A stretch of 64,000 bases of DNA from Ignelater luminosus (lineage: Eukaryota; Arthropoda; Insecta; Coleoptera; Elateridae). The DNA lies in contig VTPC01090552.1 in NCBI GenBank assembly GCA_011009095.1, forward strand, positions 40,751-104,750, read 5' to 3'. The position numbers and the translations under genes are program-made. Below are positions 12,980 through 24,479 of this stretch, one piece after another; position 1 is the first letter of the stretch, and each line of letters opens with the position of its first letter. The notes under the pieces were generated by a model. It saw only the letters and a list, made by a program, of their open reading frames with translations. It was not told the origin of the DNA and made no database searches.

Positions 12980-13049
12980 ATTTGGTTGTTTGGTTACAGA
13001 TGTTGACTTCTAATCACGAAATCCGGGTTCGATTCCTGCTGCCGGCTAC
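12980..13049 (+). pseudogene. tRNA-Arg(TCT)-like sequence
   Basis: It contains gacttctaatc, matching the anticodon arm of eukaryotic tRNA-Arg-TCT, and the B-box gggttcgattcc at normal spacing, followed by ctgccggc. A ggttacagatg word occupies the A-box position. The 5' end cannot pair with the 3' ctgccggc, so no acceptor stem forms. I therefore call it a tRNA-derived repeat rather than a working tRNA gene. Confidence 0.5.
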
Positions 13050-13175
13050 TAATTTTTTTTCTATTTTTTTTTAAATTTTTATTTGACATATCGTTATTGT
13101 AATAATTAACTAGAATAATTTTGCTTATAAAAAAACTTTATACATAAATTTAAAAAAAAACTAAAAACGTCACAA

Positions 13176-13245
13176 GGTGTCCGACAGCGGGGATCGAACG
13201 CAGGACCGCTAGATTAGTAGTCAGACGCTGTATCCACGTGACCAC
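13176..13245 (-). pseudogene. Second tRNA-like sequence, opposite orientation
   Basis: Read on the minus strand it has tggatacagcg (A-box area), gactactaatc (anticodon arm) and gcgttcgatcccc (B-box), then gctgtcggacacc. The anticodon triplet would be ACT instead of TCT. The anticodon stem and acceptor stem pair badly. It is homologous to the module at 12980-13049. Confidence 0.45.
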
Positions 13246-13343
13246 ATTATTATATTCTTAAAATTTGCCAATTATGGTAATATTTAAAGTACAAGACCTT
13301 ACATTTAAAAATTAATAATAAAATGTAATTTATTAAAAATATA

Positions 13344-14281
13344 CAGTGTGTCCAAGATAAGGATGCACAGCATGGGTATCTTGGAAACGGTAAGAGATAT
13401 AGGATCGGTTAAATGGGATTAAAGTTGGCTATTTATAGAACCTTTTTGTTGGCGTTTGCAAAATCTAGATATCTTGGATGGTTTCAGAGATATTAAAAAA
13501 AACGTAGATTTCTGGATTTTCGCTATTATTTTTTCTTTCCTTTATTTGAAGAGATATCAGAAAACTAAAACCACTTTTCCATTGCCACTTTTTGTTCTCT
13601 ATTAATATACACTAACCAAATTTCTGTACAACGTTTTAGTTTCGAGTAAGCATCATCAACCTCATTTTTTTAAATTTTTTGGTTTTGAGTTTTTTGTGTT
13701 GAACACTGCTATAACCAACTGCAATAATTGCTGTTCATCTTCAAAATTTTGGTTGAGCGCATGATTCTTGACGTAACCCCAGAGGAAAGAAATCTAACGG
13801 TGTTAGATCAGGTGATCGTGCAGGCCAGGCTACTGCAAAATGCATTAATTATAGCATAAGAAATTACAATAACCTTATCATGTTTACATCATTAGAATTG
13901 TGACAACAAGAGCTATTCAAAACAATTTTCAATTGTTTTTCCGTCTATTTAAAAAAAAAGAGGTTGATGATAGTTACTCGAAACCGAAACATTATACAGG
14001 AATTTTGATAGCGTATTTTAATAGAGAACAAAAAGTGGCAATGGAAAAGTGGTTTTAGTTTTCTGATATCTCTTCAAATAAAGGAAAGAAAAAAATAATA
14101 AGGAAAATCGAGAAATCTACTTTTTTTTTAAATATCTCTGATACTATCCAAGATATCTAGATTTTTGAAACGCCAGCAAAAAGGTCCTATAAATAGCCAA
14201 CTTTAATCCCATTTAACCGATCCTGTATCTCTTACCGTTTCCAAGATACCCATGCTGTGCATCCTTATCTTGGACACACTG
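13344..14281. mobile_element. Hairpin element B1, 938 bp
   Basis: Termini cagtgtgtccaagataagg and their inverted copy are flanked by TA (13342-13343, 14282-14283). The arms pair almost perfectly over about 330 bases and include the subterminal block gaaacggtaagagata. The central part carries a transposase C-terminal relic on the minus strand (13685-13845). Compared with copy B2 at 61235-62213, the left arm lacks about 75 bases next to the hinge. It is non-autonomous. Confidence 0.9.
13685..13845 (-). pseudogene. Mariner-like transposase C-terminal fragment (third Asp region) inside B1
   Basis: The minus strand reads VAWPARSPDLTPLDFF. One extra C then shifts the frame, and the new frame gives LWGYVKNHALNQNFEDEQQL and a further L-L-Q-L-V-I-A-V-F-N. 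W-P-x-R-S-P-D-L-T-P-x-D-F-F-L-W-G is the third catalytic Asp block of mariner-like transposases with a DD41D-type spacing. The first two Asp regions are absent, so it cannot act alone. The same frameshift is present in B2. Confidence 0.75.
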
Positions 14282-14639
14282 TATAAATAAACTAACTATT
14301 ATAAAATCTCAGTTGTAAAGAAATTTAGTTCCATCGTGGATACTTTTACATATTTGTCATAAAATCAACTCGGAAGATAACTTGGTATACCTATAGGTAC
14401 AATATCTGTACCAGACACTACCCTGTATCTGATTACAGCATCGAAAAAAACCGGTGTTGGAAGTATCACTTTCCTGACTAGTTACGTAAACTATTATTAC
14501 TGCTATTTTCGATAAGGACCATTCCCTTTATGTATCAGAAAATTTTACTCGAAGTTTGTTTAGCAAACATCGTTTTCTAGTCGTTTTTCTACAGCAGAAT
14601 TAGAACCGTACTGCATAACTGATGAACAATACCCAATTA

Positions 14640-15090
14640 CAGTAATACCTCGGCTTACGCTACCCCGTTTTATGCGAATCCGTAGTTACGCGATTTTTAA
14701 ATTTTCTCGTCGATTCGTGTTTTGTTGACAGAAGGCCTCAGCTCAATTGATAAAGGGTTGCAAATTTTGGAAAACAGACTCCAACGAGGAAATTTTGCGT
14801 GAGAAGAAAAAATCTTTGATGCGTAAGACGACTTTGTTAGATTTTAAGAAGCCTTCTACGTAAAAATAACTTCGGTTTACGTTTTTGCAATTCATAATAA
14901 TATAATTTATTGTATTATCTAAGGTTTTATTAGACATTTCTCTTCTAAATTATCGTTTTCTTTAGTCTCCGGTTCCAATTAAACATAATTTTTATGTATT
15001 TATATGCAAAATTGTACCCCCACTTATGCGAATTCAACTTAGACGGCTATCGCTCGGTTCCACCTATCGCGTAAGTTCGGGATATTACTG
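14640..15090. mobile_element. pogo/Tigger-like MITE, 451 bp
   Basis: The left end cagtaatacctcggcttacg and the right end, reverse-complemented, cagtaatatcccgaacttac are inverted repeats flanked by TA (14638-14639, 15091-15092). CAGT-A-A-T-x-C-C-T-C-G-type termini are typical of pogo/Tigger elements. The interior has tatgcgaa words facing each other but no transposase motif. Confidence 0.65.
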
Positions 15091-15586
15091 TACTTTATTA
15101 CCCTGATAGCTCAAACTGATTTGATTATATTCAAAAAAAGTGTTTCACTCAGCTCGAAAAGTTTGTCGGAGTACAAAGTAAAAATCCTGGAAACTAATAA
15201 GGAAATCAAAACCTGTATTTAATCCAAAGTTGACTTTCTCAGGTAAAATTCAGCCGACAAAATTCTATTCTTGTACCGCCTTATTTCTAAATACCTAAAG
15301 TTGGCTCAAATCATTTAAGAGACAAAACTGATGAAGAATGACAAAGGGCTATAGAGCAATACTCATCAAGGTCCGCAAAGGTGTTCGTTTGAAACAAGCT
15401 GTCGAACATCCAACAACCAAGGCACGAAGTTGAACTTGCACGTTCCTGATCGTAAAGCGAACAAGGTCTATAGATGAGGGCCACCCACAAAGATGTTCGT
15501 CCGAAATATGCTGTTGCAAGCATGCAAAATACCAAAAAAACTAAAAACCATCGCCAGCTATACAAAGTTGAACTTGCAGCTTCCTG

Positions 15587-17010
15587 GTTAGGGATTCATC
15601 GAGTCAAGTAGCTTACGAGGAATAGGCCTCTACCTGTCCCACCCAGAATTTAATGTTTCATATGCCATTCGTCAGTGCTGCTGGAGAGTAGTTATTGCCC
15701 AAAATGGTTTTAGGGTTCCAGCTTACGGTGGCCGAGATACGCCAATTGGAGTTAGGAATTTTTAACCATATCTGGTGGGTCAAGGAACATAGAAATTAAA
15801 TTCTCGGGCGTGGCTGGAGTAAATGGGTTAAAACTTGACACGTGTAGTTGCAGGCCTGAGTCACATCTACGGTATTTATTCCAAGTTGATTCTTCCATTC
15901 TTGCACTAGTTATGAATTTTCATTTGTCCCATCTTCCAAAATTTTCAAAATTAAGTACACAAAAACAGCTTGGTTACGTATAGTTCGGTGTAGTTTATTG
16001 TAATCGCCTGGTATGGGGGGTTTCAACTTACGTTTTTCATTTCCCAGACATGTCTGAAGCCTAAGATACAAATTTTCGAATTTTATGAATTTTTTCCCAA
16101 AATACAACTGGAACCCTAAAACGATTTGGATACGAAATACTCTCCAGCAGCACTAACGAATGGCATATAAAACATTAAATTCTGGGACAGGTAGATGTGT
16201 ATTCCTCGTTAGTGTTTTTATGAATTACTAGACTTGACCTGAAAATCAAACTCTTCAGACATTCACTACTTGACTTGACTGACTTTTCCATCATTGCTGC
16301 TTGACATTATTTGATAACAAACCATTGCTTGCAAGTTAATGCACGAGGCTATGAGTAATTGTCTGTAGAAGCACAATCTATCGTAATACAAAAAATAAAT
16401 AGATCCTTTCTTTTCGGGATTCTCTTAAAAAAACACTGAGCTCACAAGCTAAACTCAACTATTTCTTTATCTTGTGTCTGAGCACGCGTACGAAACTGTA
16501 TTTTCGAGTTAAGTTTTAGCTGTAAGATATTAGAGTAGAGCTTAAATTCGAATTACGGGCGTAAGAGTATAGAAAAACTAATACTTTCAAACGTATCTTA
16601 ATATTTAAAAACTGAAAAATCCCAATGTTAGTCAGTAAATGTTGTTTTATCTGCATAAAAACGGAGTAAAGAACACATGCTAATAGTAGCATAAATGAGT
16701 CATTCGATGAATAACGTGGTTACGGTATCTGTATTGATGCTGAACACCTAGCCAGGTCGCTATAAATGTACCTCTGCCATCCCACAGATTATCAATAATA
16801 ATAAAGATGAAAGAAGTCAATGTTATTTATTCGTTAGTAACAATGAATACATGTCAAAGATAGTTTACTCCAGACTAATATCTATTTTATAAGTAAAAAA
16901 TCAAGTAGTCTTGAGAAACGACTTGATTTCTCAAGTACTTGGACACACAACTACCTGATTTGAACTTGTCGAGTCAAGTAACTTGAATATCAAGTTGAGC
17001 TGTGAATCTT
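15587..17010. repeat. hAT-like repeat region rich in inverted caagtca words
   Basis: Left edge tagggattcatcgagtcaag and right edge tcgagtcaagtaacttgaat contain the CAAGTCAAGT-type words seen in subterminal regions of hAT elements. Many acttgact/agtcaagt words occur in both orientations at 16220-16310 and 16890-16990. A foldback at 15615-16209 splits the left part. No transposase is readable. The boundaries are approximate and the hAT assignment is an inference. Confidence 0.35.
15615..16209. mobile_element. Foldback element F, about 595 bp
   Basis: Arms of about 110 bases are inverted copies. Left holds acgaggaat, cctctacctgtccca, gaatttaatgttt and gtgctgctggagagta; right holds the complementary words ending attcctcgt at 16209. 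The arms differ by a few substitutions and small indels. The middle has no coding signal. Target duplication is unclear. Confidence 0.65.
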
Positions 17011-20000
17011 AATCAATAGTCTCATTGCAATTAGCTAAAAAAAAGGAGTCGAAATTTTAATGAGAGCGTTCTGTATGGCTTGCAGATTTTGATAAGGTGA
17101 TCTCAAAAGAGTGGATTCGGTTTTTTCTTTGCATTTCGGACTTTCACTTGCAAGTGAAAACTGAGCTCATTACATCCAATTGCTCATTTAATCATTTGGA
17201 TCCTGTTAAGACAAGAAGTCATTTCAGGATTCCGGTCGGAAGAAATTCTGATTTGTTCATCCATATTCTATTATCACTTCTTTGTTAAAGGTTCTCCTTG
17301 GCATGGGCAAAGATTATAAACTAGACCAAAGAAGTAATTGTTAGGGTTCTTAATGCTATGCAAAATTCTTGTCCTATCCATATGTTCCCATTCCAATACT
17401 TTTTTTTTTCAGTTCTGGTTTCATCTGTGAAATAAACGAATGCTAGGCAAATAATAAATTCCTGTTGCCGATATAACTATTTTTCCATTGTGGAACGATC
17501 TAAAACGAGACGGACAACAGTAGCTCTACCATAAGCCATGAAAAGCTTGTTAAAGAAAGTTTTCCCCCATTCTGTAATCTGAATACTGAGTTGAATAGTC
17601 TTCATAGTCTCCACTTTTATCACTTACAACAAAGCAGTATCAAAAACTTGAATTGTTTTGCTATTCTCATGACGTCTTCTTTCTTTTATTCAACTACAAC
17701 CTTTCATTGCTGTGTTAGCCGCTGCTACACCTGATATCCAGACAATTCAAATAGATAAAAAGAATCGTTACGTCAGAAAAAATAAAGAATTTCATACCCA
17801 AGGCAAAGGAAGATTTAAAATATCTTAACAGTAATGTTTCCAGTCTTCACTGTTTCGATTCTTTGCTGCTCCTGAGTTTTGATCAGTCAGACCAAAAATA
17901 GTATCATTAATAATAATTAAAGAATCACTGAATTGAAGTGACAAGTACATCAATTCAAATTATATTATGCACGTGTATTACATATTACGTTAAATAAAAA
18001 AATTAGAAAATAACTATTTAATAAAAGTAAATTGATAACCTTGACACGTCTTTATTTAGAAGAAAAACTTTAAGTACCACTTCTGCAAATGCTCTTAATT
18101 TAAGTTAATTTACATATAACCTATTACGAAACGAGTACTAGTATGCGTAGTATACAAGTTACCATCTGGTGATACACTAGAGTATTGATAATAAAAACCA
18201 AACGTTAACAAGTACCTAACGATGAGTCTACTACACACCTGCGCAAATACAAAAAAAAAAAAGTTGAACTACAGTAATTACAAAGTAACAACAAATGAAA
18301 GAATGCAATTTACAGATCCATAAAAAATTTTTCGAGATGGAAAAACTGGCGTGAAATATCTGTCCCTGAACATCGATCACGATCGTGTTCTCTTTCATTC
18401 TAAATGGGAAAAGTGACAATTTTATAATCTATAAATTATTTAATGCGTAGAATTCATTAATAAATATGAAAATGTCTGGTTGTTAATGATAATAAGCCTT
18501 GATTCTTTCGGGAGAAGTGGTTTTCCTTCCTTTTATGTTATAGTCAATACAATTTGTTCGAAGAACAATATCATAAAGAAAGCCGTTGGGAAAACCTACC
18601 CCCTTAATTCCATTGAATTAGAAAATAATTTAAGGCGGCCTAAGGTAAAATATAAAATAAGTACAAGAAAAACCTGTTAAAAACTTTCTCAGAATCTCAA
18701 AGGAATGTTTCATGGTAATAATAAAAGAGAGAATAAATGCACCAATCGAAGGATTTCGTAACGGTGAAAACAGATTTTTGGTTCAGTGATTGAAGTTAAT
18801 ACATTTTATACAAAAAAAAAGTAAAAACAATAAGTATACATATTTTCTAAAACTTACGTAAGTGTATCACTTTTTGTTTGTTTTTACACAATGACAAAAT
18901 TAAGGACTTTTAAATATGGCATGAAATTGACAAACTTAAGAATAAGAAAGATTGAGCTGTATCGAGTTCTTTTTTTTTTCATTCAATTCAAATGTCAAAG
19001 AGTTATACATTATGTTTTGCACGGGTGCATGACACTTACTTTCACTTTTAATTAAAACTAATACATACTACAACATTATATACTAGTAATATACTGTCAC
19101 TTGTATGTAGTATAAAACCGAAACAAAGACATTATTATTTACGTCACACGAAATAATATTGTGGTTATGTGGCTAAGCTAATGGATAAAAGGCCTCGCCT
19201 TGTAATATAAAGTAAAATGGCAAAAAGCAATCTGTTAATATTTAATAACACGGTAACATCCTACAAAATGAAAAGTTAGCGAATTTTAGGGTTGCGTTTA
19301 TCAAGAGAATTATGATGAAAAAGTACGAGCAATCTAATAAATGAAAAAAAAAGTTTTGTGGATGGTTAACATTCTAAGCTTATTTACTACCATTTTACTT
19401 TTTTAAATATTAAAGAGAAAAGAAAACAAGAACAATGTTTTTATTTTAAATAAAAAGATACACTTTTCATAATTTCGAACTATAAATCAAAAAAACAAAT
19501 AAAAACTTTTTATTGTTACAAAACTAAAACAAACGACTCATAACTAAAAGGTGTTATATGATTATAAGGAAATCAAATATGTATGAACCTTTGTTTGAAA
19601 TTTCCTTCTGCATCTAAATAGAACCTAATTGGCGACTAAGTTGGGATGAACATTGTAGTTTTATGCTGAACAGAATAAGCATGATCAACTCGTTGAATCG
19701 TTTTTTCTTCTTTGGCTGCTGGTCAATAAATCCATGTTTAGGATTGCTACTGATGTCAGAGAACTAGTTGACTGGAAGCCAGAAATAGTGGAAGAAGTGA
19801 CAAGGCAACAATCCAAAAGCAAAAATCGTCTGGAAGTCGAAATGCTACACTCTTGACTTTTTTTTAGATTTTTCAACTAATAATGGCAGTCCAAGGAAAA
19901 ATAAGACTCGTTATTTGTGCATTGAAAATCTCTTCCTCCATACAGCAAATGTGCTCATTCTGTTTCAGGTACGGCAAGACCATCTGGAATCCGAAATATG

Positions 20001-20284
20001 CCATAAGATCAAAACTCAAATCTGCTTCTCTCTCGTGTTACAACTTCCTCCATTGCAAAACTGCCGCTATACTGTCCGTTTTATAAAATAAAGAAGAAAG
20101 TCAAGCGTTCCATTTCCCAGTTCGGAAACAGGCAGTTTTGGGAGCCTCAAAGCTTGAGTAAGGTCCAAAATCTTAGAAAAGCTGAAGGAAGGGATGGGAT
20201 GACTCTTCTCGAGACTATAATTGTTGTTGTAGCCTCCTTTCATAGAGCGTCTGATGAAACAGAAGACGAACACAGTAATATAAC
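17011..20284. other. No recognisable gene
   Basis: AT-rich with chance open frames only. A stretch near 19620-19690 translates to L-S-W-D-E-H-C-S, faintly like a reverse-transcriptase connection segment, but it is too short to assign. Confidence 0.45.
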
Positions 20285-22960
20285 AGGTTCACGATCCTGT
20301 ATGGTTGACACCTGAATTAGAAAATAAGCTAAAAGGGAAAAATAATCTATATAGCGTGTCCACATTTCGATGCTCACTATTGGGATCTCGGAAATTGTAA
20401 GAGATACGAAGTCGGCTAAATTAGAAAAAATTTGGCTATTTTGGAGATCGGTTTGCTTATGCTTTTGTATTTTCAGAAAAATTCACGGCTTACTAGATAT
20501 TTGCTAAAACCGAAATTATCTTTTTTTTAAGTGAAATATCTCAGGAACGAGCCAAGATAGAAAAGAACAGCAAAAAGGATGTTTTAGAGAATTTACTCCG
20601 AAAAACAAAAAAATTATTTTCGCAATTGTCTTTTGTTTTACTTCTGTGGTGAAACGTAAATCCAAATTTTTTCTAATGGAACGCCTACTTGATTTCCATA
20701 TTACTGAACTGCACGCCTTAAATGCTTTTCAGTGATACACAGTTTGATATAGCTATTCTTTTTGTTTTACCGAGTTATGAAGTGAAAATCATTTTTCATC
20801 ATAGTGTGCCATGACATCCAACACACAAAGTCGTGGAGTTTTATCAAAGAAATTCATTTGCTAAAACAAAATAAATACGCGTTTATGGGGCATTAGCTGC
20901 TTATTTGATGCTATCTGTGAATGCTCAGTAAAGTATCTTAAAAGCGTCTTTTGTTTTGTTTTAGCAACTGTTACATAACAAATGTAATTTAGCTGACAAA
21001 AATCAATGATTTTCATATGTTTAAAGCCATGGCACACTAAGTGGGAAACGCTTTTCAATTACAAAAAAAATAAGATAATTTTGTTTTTAGCAAATATCTA
21101 GTAAACCGTGAATTTTTTTGAAAAAACAAAAGCGTAAGTAAACTGATCTCCAAAATAGCCAATTCTTTTTCAATTTAACCGACTTCGTATCTCTTATTTC
21201 CGAGATCCCAATAGTCAGCATCGAAATGTGGACACACTGTATAACAACTGGCTAACTGACAGTACACAGGAGAATCGAACAAATTACAAGAGAGCACAGA
21301 AACAATTTAGAAGTGAAATTAAAAAAGAAAAGAATGAAATGTGGAGACGAAAATGTAGCGAAACAGAGAGCTCATTAGGGGGTACGCAGTGAACGGAAGC
21401 GTGGAGATGTTTGAAAACGATGCAAACTAACAAAACGGATAGAAATTCCAACAACAATACTACCAGACGCTATTTACTGAAAATAGACAGAAATTTATAA
21501 CAGATGAGACACAAGATCTAAATACAGTGCAGGAGAACATCGATATTACCGAAGAAGATATAACTAAAGCACTGAACTCAGTGAAAAATGGTAGAGCTCC
21601 AGGCCCCGGAGGCGAAATGACTGAAATGCTGAAATATGGCGGAAAAACACTCTTGCAACGCTTGACTAAATTCATGAACAATTGCGTGAAGTAAAACTGT
21701 ATTCCTAAAGAGTGGAAAATCTCATACATCTCTTCTATCTATAAAAAAGGCAAGCGTAATGATCCTTCAAACTTTAGAGGACTTAACGTTAACTGTACCC
21801 TCAGTAGATGATTCTGTAGGATTATAAAGAATAAATTAGAAATAGAATCACGAGAAAAAATAAGCGAAGATCAAAGTAGGTTTACTGCTGGGCGTTCATG
21901 CATAGACAATCTGTTCGTTATTCGGCAACTCATAGAGAAAAGGACCAGTCAGAATGAAGAGACTCATATAGCGTTCGTGGACTTAGAGTAAGGCATGCCC
22001 TATCCGAAATGGAACATAAATTCATCATTAAAATATTGTACGAGGGCAATGGAGGATACGTAAAGGTAAACAACCACTATCAGACGCAATTTACATTAGT
22101 AAGGGCCTAAAGTAGGGCTGCAGTCTATCGCAGCTACTGTTCAATATTTACCTAGAAGTAGCACTGAAGGAATGGAAAAAACATTGTGGACGCATGGGTA
22201 TCAATGTTGGAAACGAATACTTGTTTAATATCCATTTCGCGGATGATCAAGCCATACTCGCACAGGACTCATACGACATGGAGTTTATGTTAACTCGCCT
22301 ACACAGAATATCTTGTAATAAATTCGGAGACCAATTTTGAAATTCTAATTAAAGACGACACAACAATAAAACAAGTCAATGAATTCAAATACCTGGGATT
22401 CATAATAGCTAGAGAAGGCCTCGGGAAAACAGATATTCAAAGACGGGTAGAACAAAGTAGATAGGTAATAGGCTGCCTGAACTCCGGGTGGTGCGACAAA
22501 AATATTTCAAGAACCACAAAGATGCGAATAGGAAGATGTTTTGTAGAGTCGGTTTTGATGTATGGAAGCGCAGTTTGAACACTGACAGCCGAATTCAGAC
22601 GACGAATCAATGCTGTGGAAATGGATTATCTATGCAGAAGTGCTCGAGTCTCGAGACTGGATAGAGTACCCAGCGAGGAGATAAGAAGAAGGATGCAAGC
22701 CCAAGATACGGCATGGATAGATTGGAAAGAAGAAGCTTGATCACGTACTTCGGAATTGACGATCAGCGATGGCTAAAGAAACTCTTTAAATGGAAACCAC
22801 TAGGTAAACGGAAAAGGGACAGGGCAAGACTATCCTGGAATGAAAACATACGAAAAATCATGAAACAACAAAACTTAGAGGAAGACGAAGCCCAGGATAG
22901 GACTCGATGGCGGTTAGCGGTGGGGATGCGGCAGCGGCTGATGTGTAACCCCAAGATATA
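20285..22960 (+). mobile_element. RTE-like LINE remnant split by hairpin A2
   Basis: The 5' piece (about 20285-20351) encodes the endonuclease/RT linker (W-L-T-P-E-L-E-N-K-L). It continues after the inserted A2 with N-N-W-L-T-D-S. Removing A2 plus one TA joins the two pieces in frame, proving the order of insertion. The 3' limit is near 22950, after the C-terminal zinc-free tail. The 5' limit is uncertain. Confidence 0.7.
20352..21239. mobile_element. Hairpin element A2, 888 bp
   Basis: The same family as A1: left terminus tagcgtgtccacatttcg (two changes from the consensus), right terminus gacacactg, TA on both sides (20350-20351, 21240-21241). The arms contain the subterminal block ggaaattgtaagagata. 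As in A1, the left arm has an extra unpaired stretch, here with an additional ttacttctgtggtgaaacg word that A1 lacks. It is inserted in the coding region of an RTE-like LINE. Confidence 0.88.
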
Positions 22961-22994
22961 CGGGGTGTCTCCAAAAGGTTGGGACATGGCTTAA
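21243..22994 (+). pseudogene. RTE-like reverse transcriptase pseudogene
   Basis: Order of motifs: YKRAQKQFRSEIKKEKNEMW; NGRAPGPGGEMTEMLKYGGK (RT motif 0/1); W-K-I-S-Y-I-S-S-I-Y-K-K-G-K-R; FTAGRSCIDNLFVIRQLIEK; I-A-F-V-D-L-E (first RT Asp); C-S-L-S-Q-L-L-F-N-I-Y-L-E; HFADDQAILAQDS (catalytic Y/FADD box); E-F-K-Y-L-G-F-I-I; and a C-terminal part open at 22713-22994 with LLxR-type W-L-K-K-L-F-K-W. Stops (in-frame TAA after N-C-V-K, another after V-D-L-E) and several frameshifts kill the ORF. The architecture matches the multi-copy insect LINEs usually annotated as RTE or craniofacial development protein 2-like. Confidence 0.75.
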
Positions 22995-24479
22995 CTGCAG
23001 ACTCTAAACTATTAAGTTTAAACATGGAAAACTTCAGCGAGAACAGTCTGTTCAAAAATTCGAACTAAGATCCTTTAATTTGTGAGTGTAGGTCACTAGG
23101 TCAAGCCGTTTGGTAATTACTAAACTCATGAATTTGATTGACTGGAATCAAACATCATTTGTATCTGACCGATCTGGGAGGAAATTTCGGGCTTCAGTTC
23201 GATAAGCAAGTCATTCATACTATGAGTCGCCCTGCGGACAAAAATATACAGTATTTTAAGTACATAAATGCTGTAACACGATACTGTTATACTGCATGTG
23301 CACAAAACCCTGGTTGTTTCTAAAATTATAGAAGTTTCAAGATTATTAGGTATGGCTCATCAAGATTCCGCATACAACTGAAATATCACGATAGTAATTG
23401 CAAATCATACTTTTTTCTCGGTGTAATAATATAATGAGTTAAGAGAAAATGGGTATCCGGCTCTTCTGTATCATCTGAAATCGAGTCAAATTAGTAAGTG
23501 TGGCCATTGTACATTTTACTCTACCCATAAGTGGGGACTTCCTCTTGAGTTCGTACTGAAAAGCTACTACTCTTACAGACTCAACTTTTACGCAATATAG
23601 TAATGTTGTTACCACAACATGAAATGATGAAGTGTTTTATGTAATATCGGCATTTCTTACTTTTTTAAAAAAAAATTGTAAACAAGACATAATTTTTTTT
23701 TGTTTTGCCCATTTTTTAGTTGTTGTATGGGTAGAAAGGGCTCTGCAAGGTCTGCTATTTAGATGTATCGATAACTGAGTCGGCTGACCTGTATAGTGAC
23801 AGAGTTGATGATTACGTCCGCATAATTATGAGTTTTCGTTGGTAATTGTCAAGGAGCATCCATAGATTTGCAGTTTATTGTGGAAAGCACTTTCCACATG
23901 TGTTGCACATTATTGTTTTATGATCAACCTAGATGAGAAATTTTTTCTCACGGCTTTTCGCACAAGTTAAAGAAGAAGTATTAAGTCAGGCGTGCAAAAA
24001 GGGCGCTGATAATTACCAAGGAGATTATTCGCAAAAATAGGGCATAGCATAAAATTTAGTATCTGTTGTGTCTCGTACGCGAAGTGCTCCTAATCCAATA
24101 AAACATAAGAGCGGCTTACCAGGACAACTTCGCGTAAAGCCTAAACCTTGACTTGATCAGCCCAAAGAAATCAAGATCGAAAAGGAAAAAAAAAGATTAT
24201 TAATTACTTTACGGATACAAAGAGCCCATTGCTCTTGTAGCACTTGCATTACGGTGCGTTAGCGGAATAAGGTAAACATCGCACAGTCTGATCATTTGGA
24301 TGAACTAAACTTCAGTTCTTAGATCGCAAAGTCAAAAGTCGAGTCGTTTTATCGAATTAAATCAGATTATTGATCAATTAATTTGACTTTATGTACAACC
24401 GCGTCAAATTTCTTTCCCTACCACACCCCTATTTCAATTCATATACTTGAAATATTTCTAAATCTGCTATTGGGTATGG
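22995..24479. other. No recognisable gene
   Basis: AT-rich, no motifs. A somewhat GC-richer piece at 23950-24180 has stops in all frames. Confidence 0.5.

Larger units (their letters stand above)
12892..13335. repeat. Palindromic element with two convergent tRNA-like modules
   Basis: The outer arms share cattttattattaattttt (left near 12899, right inverted near 13305-13327) and a ttaaagtac word. Inside each arm is a tRNA-like module with a B-box and the same anticodon-arm words, pointing toward a 125-base AT-rich centre. The two arms are clearly homologous but diverged. This could be two tRNA-derived SINEs in inverted orientation or one palindromic element. Hairpin B1 is inserted at its right edge. 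Confidence 0.55.

Noticed and set aside
12980..13245. Functional tRNA genes
   Set aside because: B-boxes and anticodon arms are present but acceptor stems do not pair in either copy.
19620..19876. Possible reverse-transcriptase relic (L-S-W-D-E-H-C-S)
   Set aside because: Only a few residues resemble the L-x-W-x-x-H-I connection; no neighbouring RT motifs in any frame.
22763..23055. Minus-strand frames of 65-74 residues
   Set aside because: Antisense shadows of the LINE C-terminal coding region.
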